Origin: Pegoplata infirma
Taxonomy: Eukaryota; Arthropoda; Insecta; Diptera; Anthomyiidae
Reading direction: 5' to 3'
NCBI GenBank assembly: GCA_963921195.1
Contig: OY992538.1
Location: 52,628,852 to 52,692,851, forward strand
Length of the DNA: 64,000 bases
Every line of letters starts with the position of its first letter. Position 1 is the stretch's first letter. Both the position numbers and the translations under genes were made by a program. Shown here piece after piece: positions 23,048 through 34,707 of this stretch. Under the pieces are notes generated by a model. That model did no database searches and was not told the origin of the DNA. It worked only from the letters and a program-made list of their open reading frames with translations.

Positions 23048-25033
23048 TAGGGATGCCAAACGGGATTAGCTTTGAAAAATCCCGGGATTCGGGATTTTGA
23101 AAAATGAAATTTCGGGATCCCGGGATTTTCGGGATTTTTTCGGGATCCCGGGTTTTTCGGGATTTTCGGGTTTTTTAGGGATTTTCGGGATTTTTATTTC
23201 CTACACCGAAAAAATTCTCCAGTTAGATAGTTACGAAAATTCATAGTTAATTTGAAATAATTTTAAAATAACTGGGTTAGTGACAAACAACTGGATTTTC
23301 AATTAATTAAAACTATCTATCAGTTACCCTGTTAATAATATTTCATTTATTTATTTACAAATTCAAAAACCAACATCGTTTTTATAAAAATATGTATGCA
23401 TATATAAATAAAAAAGAAAAAAAAACCCCTCACGGATTTTTATTTTTAAATGGTAAGTTTTTTTTTGCAAATTTGTGTCTTTCCGTTATAAAAAAACTAA
23501 TATTTATTTCAGATGGAGAATAAATACGTATGAAGAAATATGATAGCAGCCTGTAAAGCAGAGAATTTGGTGTTCTAAATCTGAGATGTGGTAATTAAAA
23601 ATCTGATTTTATATGGTTTTTGTAATGTAATGATGTCTTAAATAAAACAACAGTGTTAAAAATAACAAATCTTTTTTTTAATGGTGAAACTAAAAGAAAA
23701 ATCATCAGTTCCCATTGACAATTTTTATTTATTAACCAGTTATTACTAACTATTTTCAACGATTTCACAAATTTAACTAATATTCTGTTGCCTGTAACTG
23801 GAAATTCAGTTGAATTAAAAATTGTTTATAAAATTAGTTACCATCAACCGAATGAAAACAACTGGGGCTCAGTTAGGTGTATTTTAACTGGGATTTAGTT
23901 AAATTCTTAGTAGCCAGTAACTGGGAAATTTTTTGGGTGTATATTAGAAAAAATAAGATTTTCATAAACTTAAATATTTTTATTTGTCATATTTTTATGT
24001 AAACATGCATATAAAATAGCTGAAAAAAAAAAACAAAATATAACACTGTGCAACACGATTTAGTATTTTTAGACAAAAAAAAAAATATAAGTACATACCA
24101 TTAATATCCCAGCAAAAATAAATCGAGATTTTGGCGACACAGCATCTTTTTATAGCATACCGAAGCGCATCCAAAGAGCTCTCTTATGGAAGCAGTAAAA
24201 GTAAGGGGAAGAAATTTAATTTTATGTTAAGATTTTTTATATAAAACTTGTAATATAAAATTATTTTTTGATAAAATTTTACACGTGCTTTCCTTTTAAA
24301 TATTTGTACACTTATTGAATGAAAAAACAAGAGTTTTGGACAAAGACACATGAGTTTAGGTATATACCAAAACTTCTGAAGTGGTTTAAGAACTTAGCTC
24401 GAGTCATTTTTTAAGGTCCACTAAGGTTTTAATTTGTTTTCAAAAGCGTTTGGGATAAGTAAAAAAATGTTTTAAGTCTGCTGCTGACCTAGATAATGTT
24501 AGTACTTTTTCTAGAATATATTAATTCTCTATCTCCATTTCAACGGAAAATTTTTACAATTTTCTACATACAGAAAAATAAATTTTTAACTGAATGTTTC
24601 TGTTGCATCAACTCAAAATTCAGTTCCTGCTACTAAATTCGGCTGCGACAATTAAATTTTGTAGTAGTTTTAATTAAAAATCAGTTTTGTCAATATAATT
24701 CAGTTGTGACCACCGATATTCAACTGTGACAGCCTATAAGTATGTACATTTTTATTTTGTCATTTTGCAGATTTAATTAGATTTTTACGATTATCAATAG
24801 CATGCAATATTACAATATTTCAATTTTTTTGGCTTTGCAAAATCGTTATAAGCATTTTAAAACTTGATTTTAATAAGTCATATTTCAATTCATCCAAATC
24901 CGATTTGTTTTTAGTTGAAAATTTCAATGTTATAAATTTCGGGATTTTTTTAAAAAAATCCCGGGATTCGGGATTTATTAATCCCGAAAATCCCGGGATT
25001 TTCGGGATCGGGATTTCCCGTTTGGCATCCCTA
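23048..25033. mobile_element. hAT-like element, TSD ATGACAAC
   Basis: A perfect 18-bp inverted repeat TAGGGATGCCAAACGGGA bounds the element, and ATGACAAC is duplicated exactly at 23040-23047 and 25034-25041. Dense CCCGGGATT/TTCGGGAT subterminal repeats sit inside each end (23080-23190; 24945-25020), as is common for hAT transposase binding. A MITE is nested at 23204. No transposase frame. The 24300-24540 part is shared with 49650-49800 and 53480-53640. Confidence 0.93.
23204..23939. mobile_element. TA-flanked MITE nested in hAT-like element
   Basis: CACCGAAAAAATTCTCCAGT and the right end (reverse complement CACCCAAAAAATTTCCCAGT) match closely, with TA on both sides (23202-23203, 23940-23941). 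Further inward, AACTGG/CCAGTTA motifs repeat in both arms. 736 bp, no transposase. Confidence 0.85.
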
Positions 25034-25237
25034 ATGACAACGTACCACCGAAATTATTCAAATTTTATTGTTTAAGTCATTCAATGAAATATTATTTTAT
25101 GAAAGACATAGACGTCCACAATTAAATAAAACAAAGACTACATATGAATCATTTTTTGAAATCGGTAGGGTAGTCCTGATCCTTCTATTATCCGGTATTT
25201 AACATAACCGGTAACGAAGTTCCGGCGGGCGAGCTAG

Positions 25238-25371
25238 TAAATCATATATGACTAATAGTCATTGACTATACATCGCGTGAGATATTTTCTAAATTTTTTA
25301 AATGCAGTCATATGTAGTTATATATAATTTAATCATGATTCGAATTAAAAGGTGTACGGTTGATATAATTA
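25238..25371. other. Helitron 3' flank
   Basis: Short A+T-rich stretch beginning with the T expected after a Helitron CTAG end. Tandem CATATATGAC/CATATGTAG-like words occur. It may be the remainder of the X element hit by the Helitron, but this is unproven. Confidence 0.35.
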
Positions 25372-25767
25372 CACTCAAAGAATTATGTAGGTAAATTCCA
25401 GTGAATATTCACTTAAAACAAATGAAATTTTATTTAAAAACCATTCCACTGTTTTTTCATTTAAAATAAAAACACATTACAGTCAATTTTAAATGCTAAT
25501 TTAATGACTAACCAAAACATTAAAAAACTAGTGAATATTCAGTTATTTTGTATTGAAAAACAGTAAAACTATAGAAGAAATATTTTACTGCCGAATTTAA
25601 ATGTAACAGAAAATTCGTTTTTAATACAGTAAATTATTTTTTTTAAACTACAGAAACAGTAAAAAAATTAAATCCTTTATAAAATAAGTGATTTTTCTTT
25701 TAAAATGACTTTACTGATTACTTTTTAAAATAACCTACAAACAGTTAATGACATAATTTTCTTAGTG
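25372..25767 (-). mobile_element. 396-bp MITE, copy 2, TA duplication
   Basis: Inverse copy of 10408-10803, the same length with scattered substitutions. Ends CACTCAAAGAATTATGT and (reverse complement) CACTAAGAAAATTATGT. Flanks are TA at 25370-25371 and 25768-25769, unlike the TT of copy 1. Confidence 0.9.
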
Positions 25768-25866
25768 TATATAAAATTATATGAGGGTCAATACAAAATT
25801 TCTTTTTCTGTATAATTTAACTTAAAATTATATATAGCTTATGCTGTTCCTTATAAACCTATATAT

Positions 25867-27225
25867 GGGGCATTCCATGTGAAATCGGACACTTTGAAAA
25901 ACTTTTTTTTAGATGTTTAAAATTTGTTCCAACCGCTCTAACTGCCCAAATAGTGCCCTAGAGCAACAAAATGTATGACCGACCCACAATATTTTTTTAG
26001 TCCAAACATTTTCTCTGAACACACCTACCCTCTATCTTTAACTGTTAAGGCGGTCCCCATACAATTTTTTTTTTATTTTTTGTAAATTTGTTTTATTTAA
26101 TCAGCTTCTACCGGTCCAATGGTGCGTCCGAGATGGGTCATTACTGAGACCGACCCCCATTTACTTTTACCCTACAACATTTTTTCAAAACATACCTACG
26201 CCCTATCTCCACTCCCTAAGTAGGCTCCCATACAAAATTACATTTTTATAAAATTTGATCCAACTGTTATTTGTATGGGAGCCTACTTATGGAGTGGAGA
26301 TAGGGCGTCGGTATGTTTTGAAAAAATGCTGTAGGGTAAAAATTAATTGGGGTCGGTCTCAATAATGAACCCTCTCGGACGCACCATTGGACCGGTAGAA
26401 GCTGATTTAATAAAACAAATTTACAAAAAATAAAAAAAATTGTATGGGGACCGCCTTAACAGTTAAAGATAGAGGGTAGGTGTGTTCAGAGAAAATGTTT
26501 GGACTAAAAAAATATTGTGGGTCGGTCATACATTTTGTTGCTCTAAGGGCACTATTTGGGCAGTTAGAGCGGTTGGAACAAATTTAAAAAAATGTCGTAT
26601 TGTGTGGGAGCACCCTTAGAAATTGGAGATAGGGTATTAGTTTGTTCCAAAGAAATGCTAAGACGTAAAAATTAATGGGGGTCGGTCTTATAAATGACCC
26701 CTCTATGACGCACCATTGGAGCAGTAAAAGTGATTTTAAGATTGGAAAATTACAATAAAATTTTTTCAAAAAATTTTAAAAAATAGTAATAATTGTTATC
26801 CCACGATCCTACGGGGCAAAAAATTTGTAGAATTGATAGAAGTTTCACACAAACAAATTTCAAAAAAATCGAAGAGTACAAACATTTTCAAAAATGAGAT
26901 TTAAATTATAAAACTTAAAAATCGCATACTAGAGCGCTTTTAAGAATTTTTTGGGATTTTTTTTTAGAAAGTACGTAAAAAAACAAAAATTTTGAAAAAA
27001 AAATTTGAAATTTGGACCATTATTGAAGAAGTTATGATTAAAAGAAGTTTGAGTAAAGGAACAAACTACCAATTTTTAAAAATGCGATATCTTTTGAACG
27101 GGTCATCAAAAAAATCTGAAAATTTACCACGAAGAAGTTTTCGAAAGGTACTAAAAACTGTAAAAAAATTGGGAAAATCTAAAAAAAAAGTTTTTCAAAG
27201 TGTCCGATTTCACATGGAATGCCCC
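25867..27225. mobile_element. Foldback element copy B (GGGGCATTCCATG ends)
   Basis: Ends GGGGCATTCCATGTGAAATC and CATGGAATGCCCC mirror each other, flanked by ATAT. The centre of the inverted arms is near 26255. The left arm lacks its outer segment (from about 25920 it jumps to the AAATTTGTTCCAACCGCTCT inner arm), so arms are unequal. It provides the uninterrupted right-arm sequence used to place insertions in copy A. Confidence 0.9.
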
Positions 27226-27330
27226 ATATGTATGTTTACAATTAACCAAAAATTTTCTAAGTTTTTTAGGCAAAGTATAAGAAACTTTTTAAAATGTTCC
27301 TAAACATTTCTTGTTAGGGCTATGTATATC

Positions 27331-28081
27331 TAGGGTGACCATTTTTTTTTCTGAGCTCAAATCATTACGCCCAAATTTGTATGTTTGTTTTCTAGAAATA
27401 AACCTTTAATTTGTTTTACGCTACAACACTGGTGTTTTTTTAACACTCAAAAAATTTCGGTTAAACTAACGAACTTGACCCCAAGTGTTTTGAGTAAAAA
27501 CAACAGCAAAAAAACAACTGTTGTCGTTATATTACGACTTTAGTTGAATGGTTTGATCGTTTCACTGCAGAAAATATAACAAAATTCCACAGGTTTTAAG
27601 AATAAGAAAATTCCCTAGATTTTGAGGACTTTTTTTCGTAGGTTTTGACAACTTTTCCGTTAAGAAAACTTCCCAGATAATAAGCATGTGTTATGAACTA
27701 AAATTTGTTCCTAACAGTTAAGCAAATTTCACAACTTTTTGTTAAATTAACCTAAATTGTGGGAAAATTTGTAAACATTTTTCCGTTGATGAACCTCTGT
27801 ATTCACAAACTCTAATCTCAGTAGAATTAATTCATTATAAATTATCTCATGGTCAGACTTAGGTTATAAAAACAACTCTGACGATATATTAAATTCAAAC
27901 GACTTTTACTAAATATAAAGGTTTTTCAAGTTTTTGTATAGAAGTTTCAAATAAAATTATGTTTTACGTTGAAATGTTCAAAATGTTCAATCAGTACAAA
28001 TCAGTACAACGATTTTTGATCAGTACACGTGCTCAAAAATCAGTACATGTACTGATCAAATCAGTACGAATGGTCAGCCTA
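27331..28081. mobile_element. hAT-like element, TSD TG(T/A)ATATC
   Basis: Ends TAGGGTGACCATT and (reverse complement) TAGGCTGACCATT match at 12 of 13 positions. The flanks TGTATATC (27323-27330) and TGAATATC (28082-28089) agree at 7 of 8 bases. Near the right end CAGTACATGTACTGATCAA and related CAGTAC words repeat. 751 bp, no transposase frame. Confidence 0.82.
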
Positions 28082-28108
28082 TGAATATCACCTATCTGGT
28101 TCGAAGCG

Positions 28109-28415
28109 TACCCAAAAATTTTTTTTGTTTTTGAAAATTATATGTTTGGTGAATGTATCGTTGACCTGTGGTGTATCTCAACCCAAACCAAAAAACACCA
28201 GGATTTTATGTGTTTTTGTGCAATTAGATCTAATTAGATCCACCAATATAAGGCAATGTCTGGTCAAAACTCGGATGAAATCAAATCATATTTTATACAA
28301 GTGGATCTTTTTTAATGCAAAAACATCCACCATTATTCGGATCAAATTGCGTATTAATATATTTTGTGCCATATATCATTATATATTGCATCATATAAAA
28401 ATTTTTACTCGGGTA
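28109..28415. mobile_element. X-type TIR element, second copy
   Basis: The right end ATAAAAATTTTTACTCGGGTA mirrors the CCCGAGTAAAAATTTT end at 19437 (the quoted stretch overlaps the end by a few bases). The interior shares CAATTAGATCTAATTAGATC and GGATCAAATTG words with 22830-22930. The left end, perhaps TACCCAAAAATTTTT at about 28109, is weak. Confidence 0.5.
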
Positions 28416-28894
28416 GGAAAATAATGAAAAAGATCTTTATCAAAATAATTGAAAGACGACAATCTTCATTCATGTCTTCTAATCAACTTGTAAAACGTTT
28501 TACTAAAAATTAAACAAAAATTTATAATATGAAATTTTTTTCAGCATTCCCAAAAAAATAACAACAAAAAAATTCATTAGAATTGCATCATGTTTATGCA
28601 TGGTTCGGTTCGTTCATTCACTAAAAAACAAAACATAACCTAAAGACAAAAATAAAACGTGTAGTTCGTTGTTTTAAAGTTTTTGGAAAAAAAAAAACCC
28701 AAAAAGAATGTCATTTTATTTGTACAGAAAATCAATGATCCGCGATCTTGATGTTATAAACATCCAAAACTTCTTGATAAAATTAACCCATTGACAAACA
28801 ACTATTATATTATTCAATTTATTCAGTTTAACTGATAAGGATTTTTTTATTATATCTATACAACTTTAGTACATGGTACGTATACTTGTTATAA
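28416..28894. other. Unassigned A+T-rich stretch
   Basis: No gene or element end recognised between the X copy and the CACCGTCCGACA foldback. Sequence is low-complexity with A-runs. Confidence 0.5.
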
Positions 28895-29539
28895 CACCGT
28901 CCGACAGCCAATATTAAACATGAATCGCATGATATACGTCTGAAAGTAGATATCAAATGGATTAAAACTGCATTTACAGTTTTTCATTTCGTGATCCTGT
29001 TTCCTTTTAAAAGGTCTTCAAAATTTTAAAGAATACCTTTTGTAAAATAATTTTTGTAAAATATTTTTGAAATATTTGTACATATCCTAGGATGACACTG
29101 TTGGTGACAAATGAGAGAGGAGGATCTCCACTAATTTTTCCATTTTTTATTTTGCCATATTAGGATAAAAGGATGTGTATAAAGTCTTTTGAAAACTTTA
29201 TCAAAATATTTTGTAGAAAATTTTTAATGATATTGAAGGATAAATTTTTGAAAGGACGTACCTTACCTCCTTTTCCTGATATGTAAAAATAATAAAATAT
29301 GAAAAATTAGGGGAGATCGTCCTCTTTCATTTGCTATCACTAGTGTCCTAGGACAAGTACAAATGTTAAAAAAACGTTTTATAAAATGTAATTCTCTAAA
29401 ATTTTGAAGTCCTTTTTAAAGGAAACAGGATCACGAAAAGAAAAACAGTAAACGCAGTTTTACTACATTTAGTCTCTAGTTTCAAAAGTGCACTCAAAAT
29501 AATTCTACAGTAAAAGGTTTAGTAAGTGATTTTGTACTT

Positions 29540-30975
29540 AAATATACTAATAAATAAGGGTGAGATTTTCATGCACTAAAAAATTCAAAATATTCACTAA
29601 AAAACCTAAAAATATGCACTAAAAAATAGAATGTATGCAATAAAAATCTTGTTTTCATACAAAAAACATTTTTAAAAAAGCAAAAGTAAAACCGGCTTTA
29701 AATAGTAACATTTAAAACTTTATACATATAATAGGATTTTTTTGGAAATTAACACAATCTATAAAAAAAACAGTAGAAAAGCTAAATTCGACTTTGCCGA
29801 ATCTATGAATACCCTCCACAATGCATTTTCTAAAGGATAGTATATTTTTTAACGTGAAAAAATTAACAATTTCGGTTAGAAATATTTTATTTTGAGTAAA
29901 AAACTCTTTTTTGTCATTAAAAAAAAAAAAAAAATTTTTTGAGTGTAAAACTTTTTTCGAGTGTAATGTTTTTTTACTGTTAAAATATTTCTGAGTGAAA
30001 GCACGTACGTAAACACACAAAATATTGTAATTTTTGTAAAAAAAAAACATTTTTTTTTAGTGTAAAATTTTTTTGAGTGTAAAATATTTTTTTAAGTGTA
30101 AAAATTTTTTCGAGTGTAATTTTTAAGTTACCAATGCTTTTCCAACTAAACAAGTTTAAAAAGCATTGCTTTAAAATTAAACAAGTTTGAAAAGCATTGT
30201 TTAGTTACCACCAATGCTTTTAAAACTTGTTAAACACGTGGCATTTAAGATGAAACTAATCAGAAATTCAGGGTTTTGCTTATAACTTTTGAACCACTGA
30301 ACCGATTGATCTGAAATTTAATACCAAATAGACCTGGGGAACGGTAAAGATGCATGCCACGTTTTAGCTGTCTCCTCATTGTCTTTCGAAAGTTATCGTG
30401 TTTTTTATTTCGTAAATTCGCGAAAAACCATTGCGGAAATTTAATCTTTTGCTCATAACTTTTGAACCACTGGAGCGATTTGGCTGGATTGCAATACCAA
30501 CCTGACCAGGTAAATGACCAACATATATGCCAGATTTCAGTAGCCTATGTTAAGTCTTTCAAAAGTTAGCGTGTTTTCTACGGACAGACAGACGGACGGA
30601 CGGACGGACATCGATAGATCGACTTAAAGTCGATCGAGGATCATGAATATATATACCTTATGGGGTCCTAGACCAATATTTCGATGTCTTACAAACGGAA
30701 TGACAAACTTATAAATACCCTCTATCACTAGAGTGGAAAGTATAAAAATTAAAAAAAAATTTAAAAAAAAATGTTTTTCTTATTTCCAAAATAAATTTTT
30801 AAAATTTAAAATAGTTTTTGAAACAAATAAATTTCACTTTGGGGTTTTGCTAATTTATGCCCAAATATGCAAAAATATGCACTTAAAATTTGGAAATATG
30901 CGCAAAATATGCATTTAAACCCAAAATATGCAAAAATATGCATTTTCACCAAAATATTCAAAAATATGCAAAAAC
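29540..30975. repeat. ATATGCA-rich stretches flanking H4
   Basis: Repeated TATGCACTAAAAA (29570-29640) and AAAATATGCAAAAATATGCA (30850-30975) lie on either side of H4. GGTGAGATTTTCATGCA near 29559 and GGTGAAAATGCATA (reverse complement, near 30950) could be the ends of a hAT-like element related to 6484-7372, which also has TGCATATTTT repeats. I could not confirm a target duplication. Confidence 0.4.
29776..30747 (+). mobile_element. DINE-1/HINE-like element H4
   Basis: It opens with AAAGCTAAATTCGACTTTGCCGAATC and ATACCCTCCAC. Two copies of a CTCATAACTTTTGAACCACTG block occur at about 30285 and 30450. It closes with GACAGACAGACGGACGGACG, GTCGATCGAGGATCATGAAT and CTATCACTAGAGTGG. About 970 bp. 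It forms an inverted pair with H5 across a 600-bp spacer. Confidence 0.65.
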
Positions 30976-31053
30976 AAATCGATGGCATTTTAACGCAAAT
31001 TTCTTGATCCAGTTCGTGTTTAACAACGTTTTTTTTCGTTTTTGTCGGACGGT

Positions 31054-31351
31054 ATAATACGTATACGACACGGTTATTCTGGAAATAAAATTGGAAATAT
31101 GCATAATAGGGAGCCCCGTCATATCTTATCTTTTATATTTCGTGTCGTAATACCTGCCGAACGATGGCCACGGAAGAGCTGATTGTGGAAAAATTTATAA
31201 ACAAATTTTGCAAAGACATCTTCAACAAAGCGGGCAAAGTTTGAAAAGATTACGTTTTTCGCATAAAATTCATGTCAGAGTTTTTTGACCAAATGCGGTT
31301 CAAAAATAGGGAGTTTGGTTTACAGAAACTGATTTTTAAACAAAAAAATAT
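31054..31351 (+). other. Short low-repeat segment with a 26-codon frame
   Basis: This spacer between inverted elements H4 and H5 is less A+T-rich than its surroundings. ATG at 31164 opens a 26-codon frame to TGA at 31242-31244 (begins MATEELIVEKFINKF) with plausible amino-acid composition. It could be an exon remnant or a gene fragment carried by an element. I recognise no family, see no clear splice site, and the length is too short to call a gene. Confidence 0.25.
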
Positions 31352-32622
31352 TTTTATACCCTCCACTCTAGTGATAGAGGGTATATATAAGTTTGTCATT
31401 CCGTTTGTAACACCTTGTAATATTGGTCTAGGACCCCATAAAGTATATATATTTATGATCCTCGATCGATTTTAAGTCGATCTAGCGATGTCCGTCCGTC
31501 CGTCTGTCTGTCTGTCTGTCTGTCCGTAGAAAACACGCTAACTTTTGAAAGACTTTACAGAAGCTACTGAAGTTTGGCATATATGTTTGTCATTTACCTG
31601 GTCAGGTTGGTATTGCAATCCAGCCAAATCGGTCCAGTGGTTCAAAAGTTATGAGCAAAAGAGTAAATTTCGGCAAAGGTGTTTCGCGAATTTACGAGAT
31701 AAAAAACACGATAACTTTCGAAAGATAATAATGAGACTACTGAAGCTTGGCATGTATCTTTGCCGTTCCCCGGGTCTGTTTGGTATTAAATTTCAGCTCA
31801 ATCGGTCCAGTGGTTCAAAAGTATAAGCAAAACCCTCAATTTCAGATTAGTTTCATCTAAAATGCCACGTGTTTTAACAAGTTTTAAAAGCATTGGTGGT
31901 AACTTAGCAATGCTTTTTAAACTTGTTAAATTTTAAAGCAATGCTTTTTAAACTTGTTTAGTTTTAAAAGCATTGGTAACTTAAAAACTACACTCGAAAA
32001 AAATTTTACACTCAAAAAAAATTTTACACTCAAAAAAATTTTACACTCAAAAAAAATTTTACACTCAAAAAAATTTTATACTCAAAAAAAAATTTACACA
32101 AAAAAAATTTTGTTTTTTTTTTACAAAAATGTCAATATTTTGTGTACATACGTACGTGCATTCACTCAGAAATATTTTTACAGTAAAAAAAAACATTACA
32201 CTGGAAAAAAATTTTACACTCAAAAAAAAATTATTAATTTTTCTTTAAAAAAAAAAACAATTTTACACCCCAAAAAAATGTATCACTCAAAAAAATGTTA
32301 CACTCAAAAAAAAATTTACACAAAAAAAATTTAGTTTTTTTTTTACAAAAATGTCAATATTTTGTGTACATACGTACGTGCATTCACTCAGAAATATATT
32401 TACAGTAAAAAAACATTACACTGGAAAAAAATTTTACACTCAAAAAAAAAAAATTTTTAATTTTTCTTTAAAAAAAAAAAATGTCAAAAAAAGAGTTTTT
32501 TACTCAAAATAAAATATTTCTAATCAAAATTAATAATTTAAAAATGTACTACTCTTTAAAAAAAATGCATTGTGGAGGGTATTCATAGATTCGGCAAAAG
32601 TCGCAAATTTTCTACTTGTTTT
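31352..32622 (-). mobile_element. DINE-1/HINE-like element H5
   Basis: Inverse of H4. The hairpin ATACCCTCCACTCTAGTGAT, GGACCCCATAAAGTATATAT, (GTCC)n(GTCT)n and two ACTTTTGAA...blocks are followed by a tail with many AAAAATTTTACACTC repeats. It ends in TTCGGCAAAAGTCGCAAA and CTACTTGTTTT. The tail is expanded: TACACTCAAAAAAA units repeat about a dozen times at 31990-32330, and CAATATTTTGTGTACATACG occurs twice (near 32132, 32358). Confidence 0.7.
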
Positions 32623-33234
32623 TTATCCAAATTGGTACCAAAAGTTGGAAATTTCTAAGTATGTTATCTAACAAATATTTAAAAAATATAAAAACGCGAT
32701 TTTGGTCCAAAAATATAAAAACGCGATTTTGGTCCAAAAATGCTGATATGCGATTTTGGCACAAAAGCAGAAAAAATCCACATTATTTGACCTCCAATTC
32801 TTTTCACCACTAATTTTTTGTAAACAAACAAAAATTTAAATTATTTTAATAATTCATTACTCACTTAAAATATTTTGTAGGCAAAAACAAAAGAAAAACA
32901 CATTTAAAACAAGTGAATAAACAATTAGAAACCATCCCAGTAATTATTCATTTGTTTTAACAAACATCCACATTTATTTTTTACTGTTGACAAAATTTTC
33001 TAAAATAAATAACATTAGTCATTAAAAAATTACGTTTTTTCGTTGTTTTTTACTAACAAATTCGAAAAAATAACCTACGAAATCATTAATTTTTAATGTA
33101 TTTTTTACCATTTTCTATTGAAATATTTTTTTTTTAATTTTTTTTTATAAAATGTTAGGAGAAGCAATCCAGCAATCAACTACATTCTGGCCAGACACTA
33201 TACCCATCGTGCCAAAGTCACTTGATACAAACAT
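32623..33234. other. Unassigned, partly duplicated stretch
   Basis: AATATAAAAACGCGATTTTG is tandemly duplicated near 32688-32730. The rest resembles the 396-bp MITE family in places (CACTTAAAATATTTTGTAGG, CATTTGTTTTAACAAAC) but is too diverged to delimit. Confidence 0.4.
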
Positions 33235-33527
33235 GTTTTTATGTTTTTATAAATAATTTTTTGAATTTTTTGCCTACAAAAAAATAACCAACACAAGTAG
33301 ATAAAAACTATTGACTTCTCTTTAAAAAATGCAAACAATTAAAAAAAAAAAATAACGTACACAAATTATTACAAATTAAAGAAGAATCATTTATTTTTAC
33401 TTACAGAACAAAAACAAATGACTTTAAAAATTGAATGCTAATGAAAGTCTTTATTTTTTATGTTGTTGTTTTTAAAACAAACAACAGAAATAGTCATTTA
33501 AAAAAACTGATCATTGAACAAACGTTT
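33235..33527 (+). repeat. 290-bp direct repeat, copy 1
   Basis: It matches 34327-34620 in the same orientation with few differences (CCTACAAAAAAATAACCAAC, CAGAACAAAAACAAATGACT, GAAAGTCTTTATTTTTTATG). The two copies flank H6, giving a repeat-H6-repeat layout of a tandem duplication or an insertion with a long duplication. Confidence 0.8.
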
Positions 33528-34331
33528 TTATACCCTCCACTCTAGTGATAGAGGGTATATATAAATTTGTCATTCCGTGTGTAACACCTCGAAATATTGG
33601 TCTAAGACCAAATAAAGTATATATATTCATGATCCTCGATCGATTTTAAGAGATCTAGCGATGTCCGTCCGTCTGTCTGTTGAAAACACGCTAACTTTTG
33701 AAATACTTTACAGAGGCTCCTGAAGTTTGGCATATATGTTGGGCATATACCTGGTCTGGTTGGTACTGCAATCCAGCGAAATCGATCTCGTGGTTTAAAA
33801 GTTATGGGCAAAAGACTGAATTTCGGCAATGGTTTTTCGTAAATTTACGAGATTAAAAAAACGCTAACTTTCGAAAGGCAATTCTGAGGATGCTGAAGCT
33901 TATCATATATATTTTTCGTTCCCCTGGCCTGGTTCGTATTTAATTTCAGCCAAATCGGTTCAGTGGTTCAAAAGTTATTAGGAAAACCGTGAATATAAGA
34001 TTAGGTTCAGCTTAAATTCACGTGTTAAAAACCCGTTAAACATGTTGTAAAAAGTCACAAAAATATTTTACAACGTATTTTTGTCATTCAATAATATTTT
34101 TACACAAAAAAAAAAATACGCTCGAAAAAAATTTTACACTCAAAAAAATTTATTAAATGATTTTTTTTTTTTGAAAATTACTTAAAAAAAAAGTTTTTTT
34201 ACACAAATAAAATATTTCTAATAAATTTTTTTATTTTTTTCACGTTAGAAAACTTACTATCACTTAAAAAGGGCATTGTGGAGGGTATTCATAGATTCGA
34301 CCAAGTCGAATTTAACTTTTCTACTTGTTAT
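33528..34331 (-). mobile_element. DINE-1/HINE-like element H6
   Basis: Head ATACCCTCCACTCTAGTGAT, body with GTCCGTCCGTCTGTCTG and two ACTTTTGAA-type blocks, tail ATTCGACCAAGTCGAATTTA and TCTACTTGTTA. About 800 bp, with several substitutions relative to H5. It is flanked by the 290-bp direct repeats. Confidence 0.65.
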
Positions 34332-34620
34332 ATTTCTATAAATATTTTTTTTAATTTTTGTCTACAAAAAAATAACCAACACAAAAGTGGAAAAACTAAT
34401 GACTTCTTTTTAAAAAATGATAACAATTTAAAAAAAATATCGTACACAAATTATTAAAAATTGAAGAAGAATCACTTATTTTTACTTACAGAACAAAAAC
34501 AAATGACTTTAAAAATTAAATGTTAATGAAAGTCTTTATTTTTTGTGTTGTTGTTTTTAAAACAAAGAACAGAAATAGTCATTTAAAAAAACTGAACATT
34601 GAACAAATGTTTTTTCTTTT
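34327..34620 (+). repeat. 290-bp direct repeat, copy 2
   Basis: Second copy of 33235-33527, starting just after the TACTTGTTA tail of H6. It is followed by unrelated A+T-rich sequence ending in AACTACAAACAGTTG, a word also found in the 396-bp MITE. Confidence 0.8.
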
Positions 34621-34707
34621 AAAAACGACAAAACGTAAAATTTTTTAAATAAACTACAAACAGTTGTAGTTTAATATTTTGGTCGTGATTGCCATTTCAA
34701 CATTTCA

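Larger units (their letters stand above)
14337..25237 (+). mobile_element. Helitron-like element 1, non-autonomous, heavily nested
   Basis: The 5' end TCTATATATATAAAAGAG, followed by (GACT)n and GCCCAGCCCAAACCGCTGAA, is a typical insect Helitron start. The 3' end reads TCCGGCGGGCGAGCTAG with a CCGGT...ACCGG inverted pair just upstream. The flanks are A (14336) and T (25238), as expected for insertion between A and T without duplication. No Rep/helicase frame is present. Shared blocks (146-bp repeats, GGAATAGA-rich block, CCTGATCC...ATCCGGTATTTAA tail) recur in this order at 43.8-49.6 and 58.2-62.2 kb. Much of the length is later insertions at 17994, 19437 and 23048. Confidence 0.75.
28895..31053. 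mobile_element. Foldback element, CACCGTCCGACA ends, copy 2
   Basis: The left end CACCGTCCGACAGCCAATAT is nearly identical to copy 1 at 7917. The mirror end TGTCGGACGGT closes at about 31053, and the arm words GATCCTGTTTCCTTTTAAAA near 28991 and GGAAACAGGATCACGAAA near 29420 are mirrored. A large part between 29500 and 31000 is inserted material, including H4. Confidence 0.7.
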
